Counted from the first letter of the stretch, positions 18,837-27,740 are shown. The stretch: 64,000 bases of DNA from Paramylibacter kogurei (GCF_002742285.1 NZ_MDGM01000007.1:186001-250000); one strand, 5' to 3'. Numbers and translations: made by a program. The notes: generated by a model from the sequence alone, not told the origin.

Positions 18837-19607
18837 ATGAAATCAGCATTAACGATCGGTACCATTTTACTGCTCTCGGCATGCGTTCCCACAACGACGC
18901 CGACAACAGAAACCAAACCAAGCACGAAACCAAAAACCACTGCCACTGCGCCAAAGGCACCCCAAGTGACCCGAAGCGCATCCAGCGGTGTCAGCGCATA
19001 TAAACGCGTGGCACAACGCGTTGAACCCGTAGCAGAGGCCGCTTGCCGTAGCTTTAGCCGTGATATGCCCCGCACGTTCTGTGATTTCCGCATCACCGTT
19101 GACCAAGACACACGCAAAGCACCAAACGCATATCAATCCGTCGGCAGCGACGGACGCCCCGTGATCACATTCAACATCAACATGTTGCGCACAATCAAAA
19201 ATGACGACGAGGTCGCGTTCATCATGGGCCATGAGGCAGGGCATCAAATCGCACGCCATTTGGTTAAAAAACGCAGCAACGCCAATGCGGGTGCGCTGTT
19301 GGGTGCGTTGGTCATGGCGGGGCTTGGCGGTGATCCAACCGATGGCGCCAATCTGGGCGGTGCCATTGGGGCGCAATCCTATTCCAAGAAATTCGAACTT
19401 CAGGCCGATCGCATCGGTGCGCATATCGCAACCCGCGCTGGCTTTGATGCCATCAAGGGAGCGCGATCATTTGAACGCACGGGTGGTTCCAATTCATTGT
19501 TGTCCACCCACCCACCAGGGGCGGATCGTTTTGCAACCGTGCAACAAACCGTGGCGCAAATCCGCGCTGCACGTGCACAGGGGCAAACCGCACCAATCAA
19601 ATGGTAG
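18837..19607 (+). CDS. M48-family metalloprotease, lipoprotein
   Basis: A 256-residue protein from the ATG at 18837, preceded by AAGGGA; an upstream in-frame start at 18792 would spoil the signal. It has a lipoprotein signal peptide with lipobox LLSAC (Cys about 16), then a Thr/Lys/Pro-rich linker. The zinc-protease motif is HEAGH (about 132-136), with the third-ligand glutamate in FELQADRIG. It resembles the LoiP/BepA-like outer-membrane-associated M48 peptidases that remove misassembled envelope proteins. A short glycine-rich stretch follows the active site. Substrate unknown. Confidence 0.9.
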   Translation: MKSALTIGTILLLSACVPTTTPTTETKPSTKPKTTATAPKAPQVTRSASSGVSAYKRVAQRVEPVAEAACRSFSRDMPRTFCDFRITVDQDTRKAPNAYQSVGSDGRPVITFNINMLRTIKNDDEVAFIMGHEAGHQIARHLVKKRSNANAGALLGALVMAGLGGDPTDGANLGGAIGAQSYSKKFELQADRIGAHIATRAGFDAIKGARSFERTGGSNSLLSTHPPGADRFATVQQTVAQIRAARAQGQTAPIKW

Positions 19608-19619
19608 AAAGCCAGCGCA

Positions 19620-21023
19620 TTACTGGCGATGGTTCATCACTTTGAAACTACGTTCATCGGGCCCCATTGCGGGGCCCTGTGTTCTTGCAGCGTCAAGTTT
19701 ACGCGCATCACTGATGGTTTTGCGTGCCAATATAAACGCCACAATCGCAACCAAAACACCGCCCAACATTTGCCCAATTAAAACGCCCTCTGCCCCCCAA
19801 ATTTTTGCAGTGACATACACAACCGGCGCAATCCCCAATGTGTTACGCCCCCAATTGACCCATGTCGCATAATAAGGATGCCCAAGGTTGTTATAGGCCG
19901 CGTTTGATACAAATATGATGCCCGTGAATATCCACGCCAGCGACAGCGGCCCGCAAAACAGGTAAATCAAATCGCGCGTTGTTCCCACCGCGTTAAACGC
20001 ATCGGCAATCGGGCTGCGCAGCAGGTATAACAATAACACCATCGCGCTGACGTAAATCGCGACCAGCATCACCGATTGGCGATATGCCATTTCCACACGG
20101 TCAAAATTACGCGCCCCGAAATTTTGACCGATGATCGGGCCAATTGCACCCGACATGGCAAAGATCAGCGCAAATGATATGGGTGTCAGGCGGGCAATAA
20201 TCGCCATGCCCGCGACCGCCTCTTCACCGTAAATCGCGGAAATGCGGGTAACAAAAGCAATCCCCACGGGCATTGCAACATTGGCCAACATGGCGGGAAA
20301 GGCGATATTGGCAATCGGGCGAAAATCGTCGAACAAAGGTTTCAATTTCAGGCTTGATAACCCACCATAGCGGCGAAAAATCGGCCAAAGCGCGACAATC
20401 GTCATCGCCACACGCGATATCGCCGATGCCCATGCCGCCCCGTTTAACCCCATATCAAGCGTAAAGATGAATATCGGGTCCAACACCGCATTCACCACCC
20501 CGGCGGTTAATGTCGCCGCCATTGACAGCTTTGCCGCGCCGTGGCTGCGCAATGTGGCCGATGCCACAATCCCGCACATCAAAAACGGCATGGTGGGCAC
20601 GATAATTTGCAAATATCCCACGGCCATATCTTGGGTATGGCCCGTAGCCCCCACCCATCCCGTGATGGTATGAAGGTTGAACCAGATCAGGCTGGATACC
20701 AGCACCGTAAAGGCAAAACCAAACATAAGCGCGTGGGTAAATGCCTCTTTCGCGCGTTCAGGGTTATTTTGGCCCAATGATTTGGCCACCAACGCACCCG
20801 CTGCAATCGACAATCCGATGCTCATCGAGCTGGAGAAAAAGATAATCGTACCAGCAAATCCAATGGCCGCGGCCAATTCGGAAATACCCAACATGGATAT
20901 GAAAATCATATCCACCACATCGACGGCAAAAATTGCGAGCAATCCCACAGATGCGGTCAGTGACATGGAAATGATATGGCCGATCAGGCTACCCTGAAGG
21001 AATTTCGCCTGCTCGTTTGCCAT
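19620..21023 (-). CDS. MATE-family efflux transporter
   Basis: A 467-residue protein with about 12 membrane segments and the two-fold MATE pattern (GLLAIFAVDVVDMIFISMLG near the N-terminus; ISFALIFAMSGAIGPIIGQNFGA in the second half). Such exporters use Na+ or H+ gradients to expel drugs or metabolites. It lies six bases downstream of the gltX stop, so the two are probably co-transcribed. Its 3' end faces the M48 gene with 12 bases between. The substrate cannot be inferred. Confidence 0.92.
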   Translation of the reverse strand: MANEQAKFLQGSLIGHIISMSLTASVGLLAIFAVDVVDMIFISMLGISELAAAIGFAGTIIFFSSSMSIGLSIAAGALVAKSLGQNNPERAKEAFTHALMFGFAFTVLVSSLIWFNLHTITGWVGATGHTQDMAVGYLQIIVPTMPFLMCGIVASATLRSHGAAKLSMAATLTAGVVNAVLDPIFIFTLDMGLNGAAWASAISRVAMTIVALWPIFRRYGGLSSLKLKPLFDDFRPIANIAFPAMLANVAMPVGIAFVTRISAIYGEEAVAGMAIIARLTPISFALIFAMSGAIGPIIGQNFGARNFDRVEMAYRQSVMLVAIYVSAMVLLLYLLRSPIADAFNAVGTTRDLIYLFCGPLSLAWIFTGIIFVSNAAYNNLGHPYYATWVNWGRNTLGIAPVVYVTAKIWGAEGVLIGQMLGGVLVAIVAFILARKTISDARKLDAARTQGPAMGPDERSFKVMNHRQ

Positions 21024-21029
21024 ACGGAA

Positions 21030-22349
21030 TTATAATCCCGTTTTTTTCAACATCGGCATCAGCTTTGACATATCAGGCCCATGTTCCATTCCTGTCAGCG
21101 CCTTGCGCAGTGGCATGAACAGGGTTTTACCCTTGCGCCCTGTTGCGTCTTTGACGGCGGTTGTCCATGATTTCCAACTGTTTTCATCCCATGGTTGGGG
21201 CGGCAACAAATCCTTGGCGCTGGCAATAAAATCGGCATCTTCGGCGTCGATCAACGGGGTGGCACCATTGTTCACCAAATCCCACCATTTTGCGATATCT
21301 TTGCGTGTGGCGATGTTTTCGCGCGACAATGTCCAAAACGCATCGGCATCCGCGCTTGGAACGCCCAAGGCATCCAAATCGCCCTTCACCGCATCAACGG
21401 GCATCATCGCCAATGTTTTGGATGTCAGCGGGTTTAAATCCGCAACATCGTATTTTGTGGGTGCAGAGCCAAATTTTGACAGATCAAAACCCGCGATCAA
21501 TTCATCCAGATTGGTCATCGGCTCCACTGGATCAGATGATCCAATGCGCGCCATATGTGCCAGCAGTGCCATGGGTTCAACACCCGCCGCACGCAGATCG
21601 CGCAATGACAATGTGCCAAGACGTTTTGACAATGCCTCTCCCGCAGGCCCAGTCAGCAATGAATGATGGGCAAAGCTGGGAACAACGCCGCCCAATGCCT
21701 CGATAATTTGGATTTGTGTGGCGGTGTTTGTCACGTGATCCGATCCGCGCACAACATGGGTGATGCCAAAATCAATATCATCGCAAACCGATGCCATTGT
21801 GTATAAAAACTGTCCATCGCCACGGATCAACACCGGATCAGATACGGATGCAGCGTCAATGGACAGATCACCCAAAATCCCATCGGTCCAATTGATGCGT
21901 TCTTGGTTCAATTTAAACCGCCAGTGCCCATCGCGGGTTTTGCGCAATTCATCGCGATCAACGTCTGATAACGCCAGTGCGGATCGGTCATAAACCGGTG
22001 GTTTCCCCATGTTCAGTTGTTTTTTACGCTTCAGGTCCAATTCAACAGGCGTTTCAAAACATTCGTAAAACCGACCCGCAGCGCGCAATTCATCCGCCGC
22101 CGCGTGATAACGATCCAAACGATCCGATTGTTTTTCAACCCGATCCCAATGCAGGCCCAGCCACTCCAAATCTTGCTTGATCGCATCGGCATATTCTTGT
22201 TTGGAACGTTCGGGATCCGTATCATCAAGACGGAGGATAAATTTCCCACCTGCCTGTTTTGCAATCATATAATTAAACAGCGCAGTGCGCAGATTGCCAA
22301 CATGGATAAAGCCGGTCGGGCTGGGTGCAAAACGTGTGGTGGTGGTCAT
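21030..22349 (-). CDS. gltX: Glutamyl-tRNA synthetase
   Basis: A 439-residue class I synthetase from the ATG at 22349 (MTTTTRFAPSPTGFIHVGN), where the family begins; the frame reaches 22400. The HIGH-type motif is HVGN (about 16-19) and the KMSKS equivalent is LSKRLG (with GEAL before it). The protein charges tRNA-Glu, and in bacteria without GlnRS it also charges tRNA-Gln ahead of GatCAB amidation. It carries no GlnRS-like C-terminal domain. At about 439 residues it is slightly shorter than the usual 465-475. Confidence 0.95.
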   Translation of the reverse strand: MTTTTRFAPSPTGFIHVGNLRTALFNYMIAKQAGGKFILRLDDTDPERSKQEYADAIKQDLEWLGLHWDRVEKQSDRLDRYHAAADELRAAGRFYECFETPVELDLKRKKQLNMGKPPVYDRSALALSDVDRDELRKTRDGHWRFKLNQERINWTDGILGDLSIDAASVSDPVLIRGDGQFLYTMASVCDDIDFGITHVVRGSDHVTNTATQIQIIEALGGVVPSFAHHSLLTGPAGEALSKRLGTLSLRDLRAAGVEPMALLAHMARIGSSDPVEPMTNLDELIAGFDLSKFGSAPTKYDVADLNPLTSKTLAMMPVDAVKGDLDALGVPSADADAFWTLSRENIATRKDIAKWWDLVNNGATPLIDAEDADFIASAKDLLPPQPWDENSWKSWTTAVKDATGRKGKTLFMPLRKALTGMEHGPDMSKLMPMLKKTGL

Positions 22350-22440
22350 TGGAATCGAAACCTTGTAATGGATTTCATTCCTCTTACATTCCTGCGTCAC
22401 AAAGGTGAAGGGCAGAGTATTTCACAACCGCGCCAGAACT

Positions 22441-22469
22441 AAAAAAGCGTGCCTGAAACAGACACGCTT
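22441..22469 (-). terminator. Rho-independent terminator for the GIY-YIG gene
   Basis: AAGCGTGCCTG at 22445-22455 pairs with CAGACACGCTT at 22459-22469 (one mismatch, 3-base loop). Read on the minus strand the stem runs into a T6 tract (22446 down to 22441), about 30 bases past the stop codon at 22501. Confidence 0.85.
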
Positions 22470-22500
22470 GAACTCGCTAAAATAAACTTAGGTATAAAAA

Positions 22501-22845
22501 TTAATGTGCGCGTGCACCGCCGCCAATGGCCGCGTTGAAATGCGTGTGTGTTTCGCGAACACCACGTTGCGCCAAATCGCGCCACGCCGGGTTTTCGCGT
22601 TCAACCAGATAAAACACCCAGTCACGGCGCAAATTCGCGATACGCTCTTCGCGTTCCAGTGCCGCATCCAATGTGTCGTGTTTTTCGTACCAAACAAGCC
22701 GAGACATTTTTTCATCCCACGCAGAAGCAGGACCGTTATCTTTGCCGAGTTTTAATGGACGGTTAACCAAATCTCTTGTCACACCAACAGCGCATAATCC
22801 GCGATGTCGGTTGGTGACGATATATGTATAATAACAATCTTTCAT
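22501..22845 (-). CDS. Small GIY-YIG nuclease-domain protein
   Basis: A 114-residue protein from the ATG at 22845 (MKDCYYTYIVTNRHRG), preceded by GGGGGA. The GIY-YIG core appears as YTYIVTNRHRGLCAVGVT followed by a helix with Arg and a central EREERI (the conserved Glu/Arg helix). It matches the single-domain UPF0213/YhbQ-like family, whose role in DNA repair is only partly understood. It has its own terminator, and about 245 AT-rich bases lie upstream. It is not a homing endonuclease in this context: no intron or intein is near. Confidence 0.85.
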   Translation of the reverse strand: MKDCYYTYIVTNRHRGLCAVGVTRDLVNRPLKLGKDNGPASAWDEKMSRLVWYEKHDTLDAALEREERIANLRRDWVFYLVERENPAWRDLAQRGVRETHTHFNAAIGGGARAH

Positions 22846-23091
22846 GAAGTCCCCCAAGACTTTGTGTACTCACTACTCCTGTACTCTTACTTATAATTAT
22901 TAAAAAAATTTCAACGATTCTGAACTGAATTAATGTAACTTTTATCACTATTTTGCCCCAATTCAGCAATCTAGCCAAAACGACATGTCCTTTTGTACAG
23001 GTAAACTAGTTGCCCATGTTAATCATTTTTCAAATCCCGCGTTACGTAGCGGAATTTTGGCTGAAATTTCAATAATCTACTGATTCTCTTT
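22846..23091. other. AT-rich intergenic stretch between the GIY-YIG gene and nadE
   Basis: No gene is seen. The stretch is AT-rich and holds the GIY-YIG promoter on the minus strand. A short imperfect inverted repeat, CCGC-N8-GCGG at 23038-23053, could end nadE transcription but has no clear T run. Confidence 0.5.
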
Positions 23092-24753
23092 TTAACCGTT
23101 GTCGCGCCAGCGATTGACGATGGGATAGCGTCGATCAAGCCAGAATGCCTTGTGAGTCAAGCGCGGGCCAGGGGCGGATTGGAACCGTTTGTATTCTGAT
23201 ATGTAAACCAGATGTTCCACCCGTTTCACCACATCACGATCAAATCCAGCGGCGACAATTTCGGCCACAGATTGATCCAGATCGACCAAACGTTCCAAAA
23301 TCGCATCCAGAATTTCATAGGGTGGCAAGCTGTCGTCATCGCGCTGATCTTCGCGCAATTCGGCACTTGGGGGTTTGTCGATTATCGCCACGGGGATCAC
23401 AGCGCCCTCCGGCCCCATCATCCAATCGCGGTGATTGGCATTGCGCCAACGACAGCTTTCAAACACCCGCATTTTATAAAGATCTTTCAACGGATTATAC
23501 CCGCCCGACATATCCCCATAAATTGTGGCATAACCCACGGCGACCTCTGATTTATTGCCCGTGGTCAGTAACATTTCACCAAATTTGTTCGACATCGCCA
23601 TCAGTAACAAACCGCGCAAGCGTGATTGGATATTTTCTTCGGTCAAACCTTCGTCCAGCCCTGCAAATAATGGCGCCAATGTTTGTGTAATCGCCGCGCG
23701 CCCCGCCGCAATGGGCACAGTGTCGTAATGACAACCCAAATTGGTTGCAATTTCGGCGGCATCATCCAGCGAGCTTTGCGATGTGTATTCCGATGGCAAC
23801 ATCACACAGCGCACGTTTTCTGCGCCCAGCGCATCCACCGCAATGGTGGCGACAATCGCGCTGTCCACACCGCCTGACAGACCCAACAGAACCTTTTTAA
23901 ATCCGGTTTTACCCATGTAATCGCGCAAACCTTGCACCATCACGCGATAATCTTGTTCCCATTCATCGACATGGGCGATTTTTTCGCCCTCGCTTGCCTG
24001 CCAGCCGCCGTCATCGGTGCGGGTGAATTCAACATGTTGAATGGATTCATCAAACAGCGGCATTTGCATGGCCAAATGCCCACCACGGTTCAAAACGAAT
24101 GAACCGCCGTCAAAAATCTGATCGTCCTGTCCACCAACCATATTCAGATAAACCAGCGGTAAATCATTTTCGATAACCCGCGCCACCATATGATTGATGC
24201 GTCGCTCAAATTTGCCACGATAATAGGGTGATCCATTGGGCACGATCAAAATTTCCGCACCACTTTCGGCCATGGTTTCACACACGGGCGCATGCCATGC
24301 ATCCTCGCAAATTGGCAGACCAACACGGATACCATCCAGATTGATCGGCCCCGCCAAGGGGCCCTTGTCATAAATGCGCCGCTCATCAAATACATGGGTG
24401 TTGGGCAATTCATGTTTGCGCATGGTGGCAATGATTTTGCCCCCTTTCAGCACGAAATAAGCGTTGTAAAGCTGTCCATCATCCAACAATGGTCCGCCAA
24501 TCCCAACGCTTGGCCCATCCGCCGCTGCAAGCGCCAGTTTTTCCACATGTGCCATGCAATCCAGCACAAAGGCATCTTTCAACGCTAAATCCTGAACCTG
24601 ATAGCCACAGATAAACATTTCGGGCAGCACCACAAAATCAGCGTCATTTTGCGCAGCTTGGGCATGGGCATCCATTGCCTTGGCCATATTTCCCGCTAAA
24701 TCACCTAACGTTGGGTTTAATTGCGCGAGCGTTAACCTGAATTTATTGTCCAT
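23092..24753 (-). CDS. nadE: Glutamine-dependent NAD+ synthetase
   Basis: A 553-residue two-domain enzyme. Residues about 1-275 form a nitrilase-like glutaminase with the Glu-Lys-Cys triad (Glu45 in LPEMFICGY, Lys114 in RKHELPN, Cys150 in LPICEDAWH). The rest is the synthetase domain with P-loop LGLSGGVDSA (about 292-301). It makes NAD+ from nicotinate adenine dinucleotide using ammonia from glutamine. The start is supported by AAAGGA. It is monocistronic here and diverges from the MORN-repeat gene. Confidence 0.97.
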   Translation of the reverse strand: MDNKFRLTLAQLNPTLGDLAGNMAKAMDAHAQAAQNDADFVVLPEMFICGYQVQDLALKDAFVLDCMAHVEKLALAAADGPSVGIGGPLLDDGQLYNAYFVLKGGKIIATMRKHELPNTHVFDERRIYDKGPLAGPINLDGIRVGLPICEDAWHAPVCETMAESGAEILIVPNGSPYYRGKFERRINHMVARVIENDLPLVYLNMVGGQDDQIFDGGSFVLNRGGHLAMQMPLFDESIQHVEFTRTDDGGWQASEGEKIAHVDEWEQDYRVMVQGLRDYMGKTGFKKVLLGLSGGVDSAIVATIAVDALGAENVRCVMLPSEYTSQSSLDDAAEIATNLGCHYDTVPIAAGRAAITQTLAPLFAGLDEGLTEENIQSRLRGLLLMAMSNKFGEMLLTTGNKSEVAVGYATIYGDMSGGYNPLKDLYKMRVFESCRWRNANHRDWMMGPEGAVIPVAIIDKPPSAELREDQRDDDSLPPYEILDAILERLVDLDQSVAEIVAAGFDRDVVKRVEHLVYISEYKRFQSAPGPRLTHKAFWLDRRYPIVNRWRDNG

Positions 24754-24907
24754 TGTGGTTCCTTTGGGAAATTGACCCTTTGTTTGGATATTTAACAGAT
24801 GTTTGAGGGTTTAAAAGGTAGAAGGGTAAAAAACGTTGTCAGGATTCTGGTCACGCTTTAATAATATGGGGAACCAACGCCGATTGGCGGGGAAAGGATT
24901 GCAAGCA

Positions 24908-26509
24908 ATGTTGCTATTTTGGCCAAGGGGTCTGGCCCTGTGCGCAATGATCATCGCGCTGTCTGGTGAATTTGCATCTGCGCAATCGTCCGTGATGACC
25001 AAACAATACGAACAGGGCGGCATATACGAAGGCCCGTTTCGCGATGGCAAACAACATGGCAAGGGGCGCTATACCTTGCCCAATGGTTACGAATATTTTG
25101 GCGATTGGGTGGATGGTGTGATCACGGGCAAAGGTGTTGCCAAATTCCCCAATGGTTCGGTTTACGAGGGCGATTTTGTCGATGGCAAACCCCATGGCAC
25201 GGGCACGATCACATTCGCCGATAGCGGCACATATTCCGGACAATGGCAAAACGGCAAAATGTCGGGACAAGGCACCGTGCGATATGCATCGGGCGGGGTT
25301 TATGCGGGCGGTTTTCGCGACGCAAAGCACCACGGCAACGGCACATTCGTATCAACCACAGGATACCGATACGAGGGCGCATGGGTGGATGGCGCCAAAA
25401 CGGGCATGGCGCGCGTCACCTATACCGACAAGAGCAGCTATGAAGGTGAGATGTTAAACGGATTGCGCCACGGCCAAGGTGCCTTGGTTGCTGCATCGGG
25501 TTTGAAATACGATGGCGCGTGGGAAAAGGGCGAAATCACTGGGCTTGGCCGTATGATCGAACCTGATGGCACAATTTACGAGGGGCGATTGGAAAAAGGC
25601 CGACGTCATGGCAAGGGTAAATTGTGGCTAACGGACGGGAGCATTTATGACGGCGATTTCGTTGATCATAAACAAACCGGCCGTGCCCATTTCAAACGCG
25701 AAGACGGATTTGAATATATCGGTGATTGGGTCGATGGCCAAATCGTTGGGCAAGGCCGCGCACAATATTTAAACGGATCGGTATATGAGGGCAGCTTTGC
25801 CAAAGGTGTGCCAAATGGCCAAGGTACGTTAACCTATGCCGATGGCGGCACCTATAGCGGCAGCTGGATCAACGGTGCCGCCGTGGGCAAGGGCAGCGTG
25901 ACATTTGCAAATGGCGCAACATATCAGGGTGAAACCCAAAGTGGATTGCACCACGGATTGGGCACAATCACCTATGCCGATGGGCATGTTTACACGGGCC
26001 AATGGGTCAAAGGATTAAAACACGGCAAAGGACGCTCGGTGTTCACCGATGGGTCAATTTTTGAAGGCGACTTTGCCAATGGGTTGCGCCATGGACAGGG
26101 CATTTTGCACCTGAACGGCGGGTTCCAATATGACGGTGAATGGCAGGATGATCAGATCCAAGGGCAAGGCATCGCAATTTATGCCAATGGTGATGAATAT
26201 GATGGCGCATTCAAACGGGGCAAGCGCGATGGCAAGGGGCGCATGGTTTATCACGATGGCACCACCTTTTATGGCTATTGGAAAGACGGGAAAGAGGATT
26301 CCGCCCTGCCTGATCCGTTCCAATTTATCGGGAGCATGGACGCCGCCGCCGCATCGCAAAATTCAGGCATTTCAATGTTTCCAGATGGCGTCGAAGGCGT
26401 GCCGCGCGTGGTGCAGTCAACGCCAAGCATCGACGTTGATCCCCAGTTGGTGACACCACTATCAGGCATCGCACTGGATGCGCCCGCGCCGGTGATTGAT
26501 GAACAATAG
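24908..26509 (+). CDS. Secreted MORN-repeat protein
   Basis: The preferred start is the ATG at 24908 (533 residues), because AAAGGA lies nine bases upstream and the product begins directly with a signal peptide (cleavage after EFASAQ). Longer forms from TTG 24836 or ATG 24866 are possible. From about residue 35 to 465 it is built of 18 to 19 MORN repeats of about 23 residues (pattern YEGxFxDGxxHGxGxxxxxDG). Repeats tend to alternate between an F/W-DG-HG type and a W-G-xG type. A 60-residue tail without repeats follows. MORN repeats bind phospholipid or proteins, and most bacterial versions are uncharacterised. An exported protein of this length suggests an envelope or outer-membrane scaffold. 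Neighbours give no clue. Confidence 0.85.
   Translation: MLLFWPRGLALCAMIIALSGEFASAQSSVMTKQYEQGGIYEGPFRDGKQHGKGRYTLPNGYEYFGDWVDGVITGKGVAKFPNGSVYEGDFVDGKPHGTGTITFADSGTYSGQWQNGKMSGQGTVRYASGGVYAGGFRDAKHHGNGTFVSTTGYRYEGAWVDGAKTGMARVTYTDKSSYEGEMLNGLRHGQGALVAASGLKYDGAWEKGEITGLGRMIEPDGTIYEGRLEKGRRHGKGKLWLTDGSIYDGDFVDHKQTGRAHFKREDGFEYIGDWVDGQIVGQGRAQYLNGSVYEGSFAKGVPNGQGTLTYADGGTYSGSWINGAAVGKGSVTFANGATYQGETQSGLHHGLGTITYADGHVYTGQWVKGLKHGKGRSVFTDGSIFEGDFANGLRHGQGILHLNGGFQYDGEWQDDQIQGQGIAIYANGDEYDGAFKRGKRDGKGRMVYHDGTTFYGYWKDGKEDSALPDPFQFIGSMDAAAASQNSGISMFPDGVEGVPRVVQSTPSIDVDPQLVTPLSGIALDAPAPVIDEQ
25023..26300 (+). repeat. Tandem 69-base coding repeats (MORN units)
   Basis: The DNA shows a degenerate 69-base (23-codon) periodicity with recurring YEG, DG and HG-x-G codons. 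Divergence is strong at DNA level, so the repeats are old and kept at protein level rather than recently amplified. Confidence 0.75.
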
Positions 26510-26525
26510 CGCAACAATTTAGCGG

Positions 26526-27188
26526 TTAAACAGGTTCCACATCCACCGCGCCGTAAATATCGGCCAGCGATCCGCCAGATTTAAGGGTGTCCAAAATCGC
26601 CTCTTCCTTGTGCAATACCTCCTGTGCGGAGGCAAGGCATGTTTCAACCTGTGCCAATGGCACAACGGTCACAACATCGGCGTCACCCAAGATCAAATCA
26701 CCTGCATTGATCGCAACACCACCCACGGACACAGGGCCATCAATATAACCTGCGGGGTATTTACGTGGGCCACGAGGGCAGATGGCGCGGGCAAACATTG
26801 GCAATCCTGCTTCGATGATTTCATCGCTGTCGCGCACAGCACCGTCAATGACCAATCCAGCGACCCCGCGTTCGCGTGCATATAATGTCATCAACCCGCC
26901 AAATACGGCAGTGCTCTCGTATCCTTGGGCGTTGACCACGATCACCTGCCCTGCATCACACAGACCAATTGCCGCGCGGATGGCGGAATTGTCGCCTACG
27001 GGGCATTCGGCGGTGCGGGCTTGGGCACAAATCCGCATGCTGCGCGCAAGCGGTTTGATCGCGCCTTGCATGGTTTGCCCCCGCGCCAAACAATCAGACG
27101 CCACCGCCGATGGAATATCGGCATATGCCTTGAGCGTGGCGGCAGGAATGGTTTTAAAATTTACGGGGTATTGTTTGACGGACATCAT
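26526..27188 (-). CDS. RraA-like protein / 4-hydroxy-4-methyl-2-oxoglutarate aldolase family
   Basis: A 220-residue protein with the RraA/HMG-aldolase core: GDNSAIRAAIGLCDAGQVIVV, then GGLMTLYARERGVAGLVIDG, then AVRDSDEI, containing the Arg and Asp that bind the carboxylate and divalent metal in aldolases. Family members cleave 4-hydroxy-4-methyl-2-oxoglutarate or 4-carboxy-4-hydroxy-2-oxoadipate, or decarboxylate oxaloacetate; a few bind RNase E. The aldolase role is more likely given the full active site. It stands alone, convergent with the MORN gene. The start at 27185 is equally possible. Confidence 0.82.
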   Translation of the reverse strand: MMSVKQYPVNFKTIPAATLKAYADIPSAVASDCLARGQTMQGAIKPLARSMRICAQARTAECPVGDNSAIRAAIGLCDAGQVIVVNAQGYESTAVFGGLMTLYARERGVAGLVIDGAVRDSDEIIEAGLPMFARAICPRGPRKYPAGYIDGPVSVGGVAINAGDLILGDADVVTVVPLAQVETCLASAQEVLHKEEAILDTLKSGGSLADIYGAVDVEPV

Positions 27189-27571
27189 GGCACCTGTTGT
27201 TGTTTGATGTCACCCTATGTTTGCAGGCCGCGACAAACAACGCAAAACGCCCCGCGCCCAGATCACACGGGGTGTAATCTGATCACGAGGGTCGCATATT
27301 GCGTAGAGCATAATGCAGTAATGATATGACGGCGCCGCCAAATGCGGGTTTTGCCAGACAGGGGTGAAAACCCTGCACCTTGGATGGTTTCCCATCGTGT
27401 TTCGCGATTTTGGTGATTCATTTATGGCTGCCATGCCAATGATGAACCCTGTAACCACTTTGTGTCGACACCACGGTTATACATGCAGAATAATTTCAAT
27501 CCCGTAACCCTTGCGAACGCTGGTACATTTTTACGCTTTCATTCGAAACGAATCTGCGTATAAATGCGGCC
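27189..27571. other. 383-base non-coding stretch upstream of the leu leader
   Basis: No protein-coding pattern is seen on either strand. It contains an inverted repeat at 27343-27377 (TGCGGGTTTT pairing with AAAACCC and GCA, one bulged T), which competes with a shorter CAGGG-N7-CCCTG hairpin at 27359-27375. A small palindrome, ATTCG-AAA-CGAAT, lies at 27541-27553. It probably holds the promoters of the aldolase gene and the leu operon. No known riboswitch consensus was recognised. Confidence 0.5.
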
Positions 27572-27655
27572 ATGACGAAAAACGCACATAGCATCGAATT
27601 GAACAGCTCTTTGGGGCTGAATTCTGCTGCGTTACTCCTACTTAGCCGCCTCTGA
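27572..27655 (+). CDS. leuL: Leucine leader peptide
   Basis: A 27-residue open frame, MTKNAHSIELNSSLGLNSAA followed by LLLLSRL and TGA. Eight residues are leucine. Four consecutive leucines are encoded by four different codons (TTA CTC CTA CTT), immediately before a Ser-Arg-Leu end. This is the form of a leader peptide whose translation measures charged tRNA-Leu. It ends 85 bases before leuA, and its final codons lie inside one of two mutually exclusive hairpins. It is far too short for automatic gene calling. Confidence 0.85.
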   Translation: MTKNAHSIELNSSLGLNSAALLLLSRL

Positions 27656-27709
27656 GCGTGTCGGGAACGGCGCGTGCGCTCAGGGGAGTATCATTCGCGC
27701 CATAACCCG
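27649..27709 (+). promoter_or_regulatory. leuA attenuator: two mutually exclusive hairpins
   Basis: Hairpin A: CCTCTGAGCG (27649-27658, covering the leader stop) pairs with CGCTCAGGGG (27677-27686). Hairpin B: CGGG and GGCGCG (27662-27665, 27669-27674) pair with CGCGCC and CCCG (27696-27701, 27706-27709). The 5' arm of B lies in the loop of A, and the 3' arm of A in the loop of B, so only one can form. A ribosome stalled on the Leu run or resting at the stop would block A. Hairpin B has no T run after it, so the control could be on transcription or on translation start. Confidence 0.7.
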
Positions 27710-27740
27710 AAAATGCTAAGTTAAAACAAGAGAATCCAAA

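Noticed and set aside
18867..19424. A 185-codon open frame antisense to the M48 protease gene
   Set aside because: It is the reverse shadow of a well-supported lipoprotein protease gene, with no recognisable domain.
22501..22845. GIY-YIG protein as a homing endonuclease of a mobile intron
   Set aside because: It has the single-domain UPF0213 size, its own promoter and terminator, and no intron or intein context.
23036..23055. Terminator of nadE
   Set aside because: The stem is short (CCGC/GCGG with imperfect flanks) and no T run follows on the minus strand, so it was not called as a terminator.
25023..26300. Possible CRISPR or recent tandem DNA repeat
   Set aside because: The 69-base period is at protein level (MORN units), the DNA copies are highly diverged, and there are no spacers of the CRISPR type.
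27343..27377. Possible riboswitch upstream of leuA
   Set aside because: Only two simple competing hairpins were found; none of the conserved cores of TPP, SAM, cobalamin, glycine or fluoride riboswitches could be matched by eye.
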